Shown piece by piece: positions 5,190 to 6,116 of a stretch of 6,116 bases of DNA. Within the stretch, counting starts at the first letter, position 1; every line of letters starts with the position of its first letter. A program made the position numbers and the translations under genes. The notes under the pieces are model-generated. The model saw only the letters and a list, made by a program, of their open reading frames with translations, was not told the origin of the DNA and did not search any database. Source of the stretch: Candidatus Margulisiibacteriota bacterium (lineage in GTDB: Bacteria > Margulisbacteria > Marinamargulisbacteria > DT-59); assembly GCA_013215865.1 (NCBI GenBank), contig JABSQL010000218.1, forward strand, positions 1 through 6,116. The letters run 5' to 3'.

Positions 5190-6116
5190 CTAAGAATGTG
5201 CTTTTTCCTTAAAGTTCTGAACCAAGGCCAAGACCCAAGGACCATACGTTTCTGCTTTACGAGGACCTATGCCATTTATTTTTAGGAGTTTATCAGGGGT
5301 GTCTGGAAATGTTGCGGAAATGTCTTTTAGGGTGCGGTCATGAAAGATAACATAAGGGGGTACGCCGGCTTTTTCTGCGGCTTGTTTTCTCTTGGCTTTT
5401 AATTGGTTAAACAGATCTGAATGGATTGTTTTATCTTCTGTTTCTTTTTGAATTTCATAGCGTTTCTTGAATTGGATGGTTTTGTTATTAAATAAAATAT
5501 CTTTGGATTGGTCTGTGAAGTTTAGAATGGGATACTTTCCTTCTGTAACGGTGAGGTAGCCCTGGTTAATTAATGCATAAATAAAGTATCGAATGTCTGA
5601 GACAGAGTACTCGGATAATACACCATGGGTTGATAACCTGTCATGGTTTCGCTGTAGGATGGCTTGGTTTTTGGATCCTTTTAGAACCTGAACGGTATGC
5701 TGGACCCCAAAATTTTGATGTAGACGATGGGTGCAAGAGAGAATCTTTTGACCAATTTCAGTGCCGTCCATCCATTCTATTTTATCGGTACAATTATCAC
5801 AGGCACTGCAATTCTCGTGAGAGTAGGTTTCTCCAAAATAATGTAAGAGCTCAATACGACGGCATTGGGTGGACTGGCAAAATGCATCAATTCGATCTAC
5901 TTTCCGTAGTAGACTCTGCCTCACGATCGCATCTGTCTCGTTAAATGCAAATTGTTTTTGAATGACTTTATCTTGAGTAGAATGTAGGCATAGACAGGTT
6001 GCGGGTTCACCATCTCTGCCCGCGCGACCGATTTCTTGGTAGTACTGTTCCAAACTCTGAGGCATCCCCAAATGTATCACAAAACGAATATCCGGTTTAT
6101 TAATCCCCATCCCAAA
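5190..6116 (-). CDS. recQ: ATP-dependent DNA helicase RecQ, C-terminal half (5' end beyond window)
   Basis: RecQ is a 3'-5' DNA helicase that acts in RecF-pathway recombination and replication-fork repair. The reading frame stays open to the right edge (F-G precede the M at 6110, giving FGMGINKPD), so the M is internal helicase motif V and not a start. Numbering from that M, motif VI is YYQEIGRAGRDG (23-34), the zinc-binding RQC part has C83 (QCRRIELLHYFGE), C101, C104 and C107 (ENCSACDNC), the winged helix is about 110-205, and an HRDC domain (about 231-300) contains VPPYVIFHDRTL and INGIGPRK. All four zinc ligands and the arginine finger region are kept. About 308 of the expected 600 or so residues are visible; the missing part would hold the Walker A and DEAH-type motifs. 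The TAG stop is at 5190-5192. No defect is seen. Confidence 0.96.
   Translation of the reverse strand, partial: FGMGINKPDIRFVIHLGMPQSLEQYYQEIGRAGRDGEPATCLCLHSTQDKVIQKQFAFNETDAIVRQSLLRKVDRIDAFCQSTQCRRIELLHYFGETYSHENCSACDNCTDKIEWMDGTEIGQKILSCTHRLHQNFGVQHTVQVLKGSKNQAILQRNHDRLSTHGVLSEYSVSDIRYFIYALINQGYLTVTEGKYPILNFTDQSKDILFNNKTIQFKKRYEIQKETEDKTIHSDLFNQLKAKRKQAAEKAGVPPYVIFHDRTLKDISATFPDTPDKLLKINGIGPRKAETYGPWVLALVQNFKEKAHS

Noticed and set aside
5630..5944. Plus-strand open frame of 104 aa opposite recQ
   Set aside because: Antisense to the zinc-binding and winged-helix parts of RecQ; no support of its own.
6108..6110. Treating the methionine at 6110 as the recQ start, giving a short helicase
   Set aside because: The frame remains open to the edge with the conserved F-G before it, so this is internal motif V of a gene cut by the window.

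Overview
This 6.1 kb bacterial window carries six protein genes, all on the minus strand; transcription runs from high to low coordinates. In that order they are recQ (its 5' end lies beyond the right edge), an AAA+ ATPase with a DUF4143 C-terminus, an AT-rich gene of unknown family (517 aa), xseA, xseB and ispA (its 3' end lies beyond the left edge). There are no rRNA, tRNA or CRISPR features, no insertion sequence, and no gene-free stretch longer than about 130 bp.

Layout. At 5190-6116 is the C-terminal part of a RecQ helicase (motif V/VI, zinc-binding RQC, HRDC). After a 42-bp gap comes the ATPase (3897-5147). A 130-bp spacer (3767-3896) then holds a possible weak terminator and a good sigma70-type promoter with a Shine-Dalgarno for the unknown gene (2213-3766). 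After another 42-bp gap come xseA (1022-2170) and xseB (740-952), the two subunits of exonuclease VII. ispA (1-750), a short-chain polyprenyl diphosphate synthase, overlaps the end of xseB by 11 bp. xseA-xseB-ispA is a widespread housekeeping cluster, also found in Firmicutes. RecQ and exonuclease VII belong to DNA repair; IspA supplies farnesyl diphosphate for quinones and cell-wall lipid carriers.

Organism. The host is a bacterium with moderately low GC: sampled lines of the housekeeping genes run at about 37-57% GC. The phylum cannot be fixed from this window. The XseA segment that is usually TSPTGAA reads TALDSAA here, which hints at a lineage away from well-known proteobacteria. Two genes (xseA and the ATPase) have a TATNAT box exactly six bases before the start codon and no Shine-Dalgarno, suggesting leaderless transcripts.

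Main point of interest. The 517-aa protein is much more AT-rich than its neighbours (about 23-38% GC in sampled lines). Within residues 21-42 it packs a cluster of eukaryote-type short motifs: two CDK-type S-P-x-K sites, an SV40-like basic nuclear localisation signal and a KEN-box (KENxxxN). An F-box-like segment follows at about 60-110. This looks like a protein built to work inside a eukaryotic cell, so a candidate effector of a host-associated bacterium, or a gene acquired from a eukaryote. That function is inference from short motifs; the motifs themselves are directly visible.
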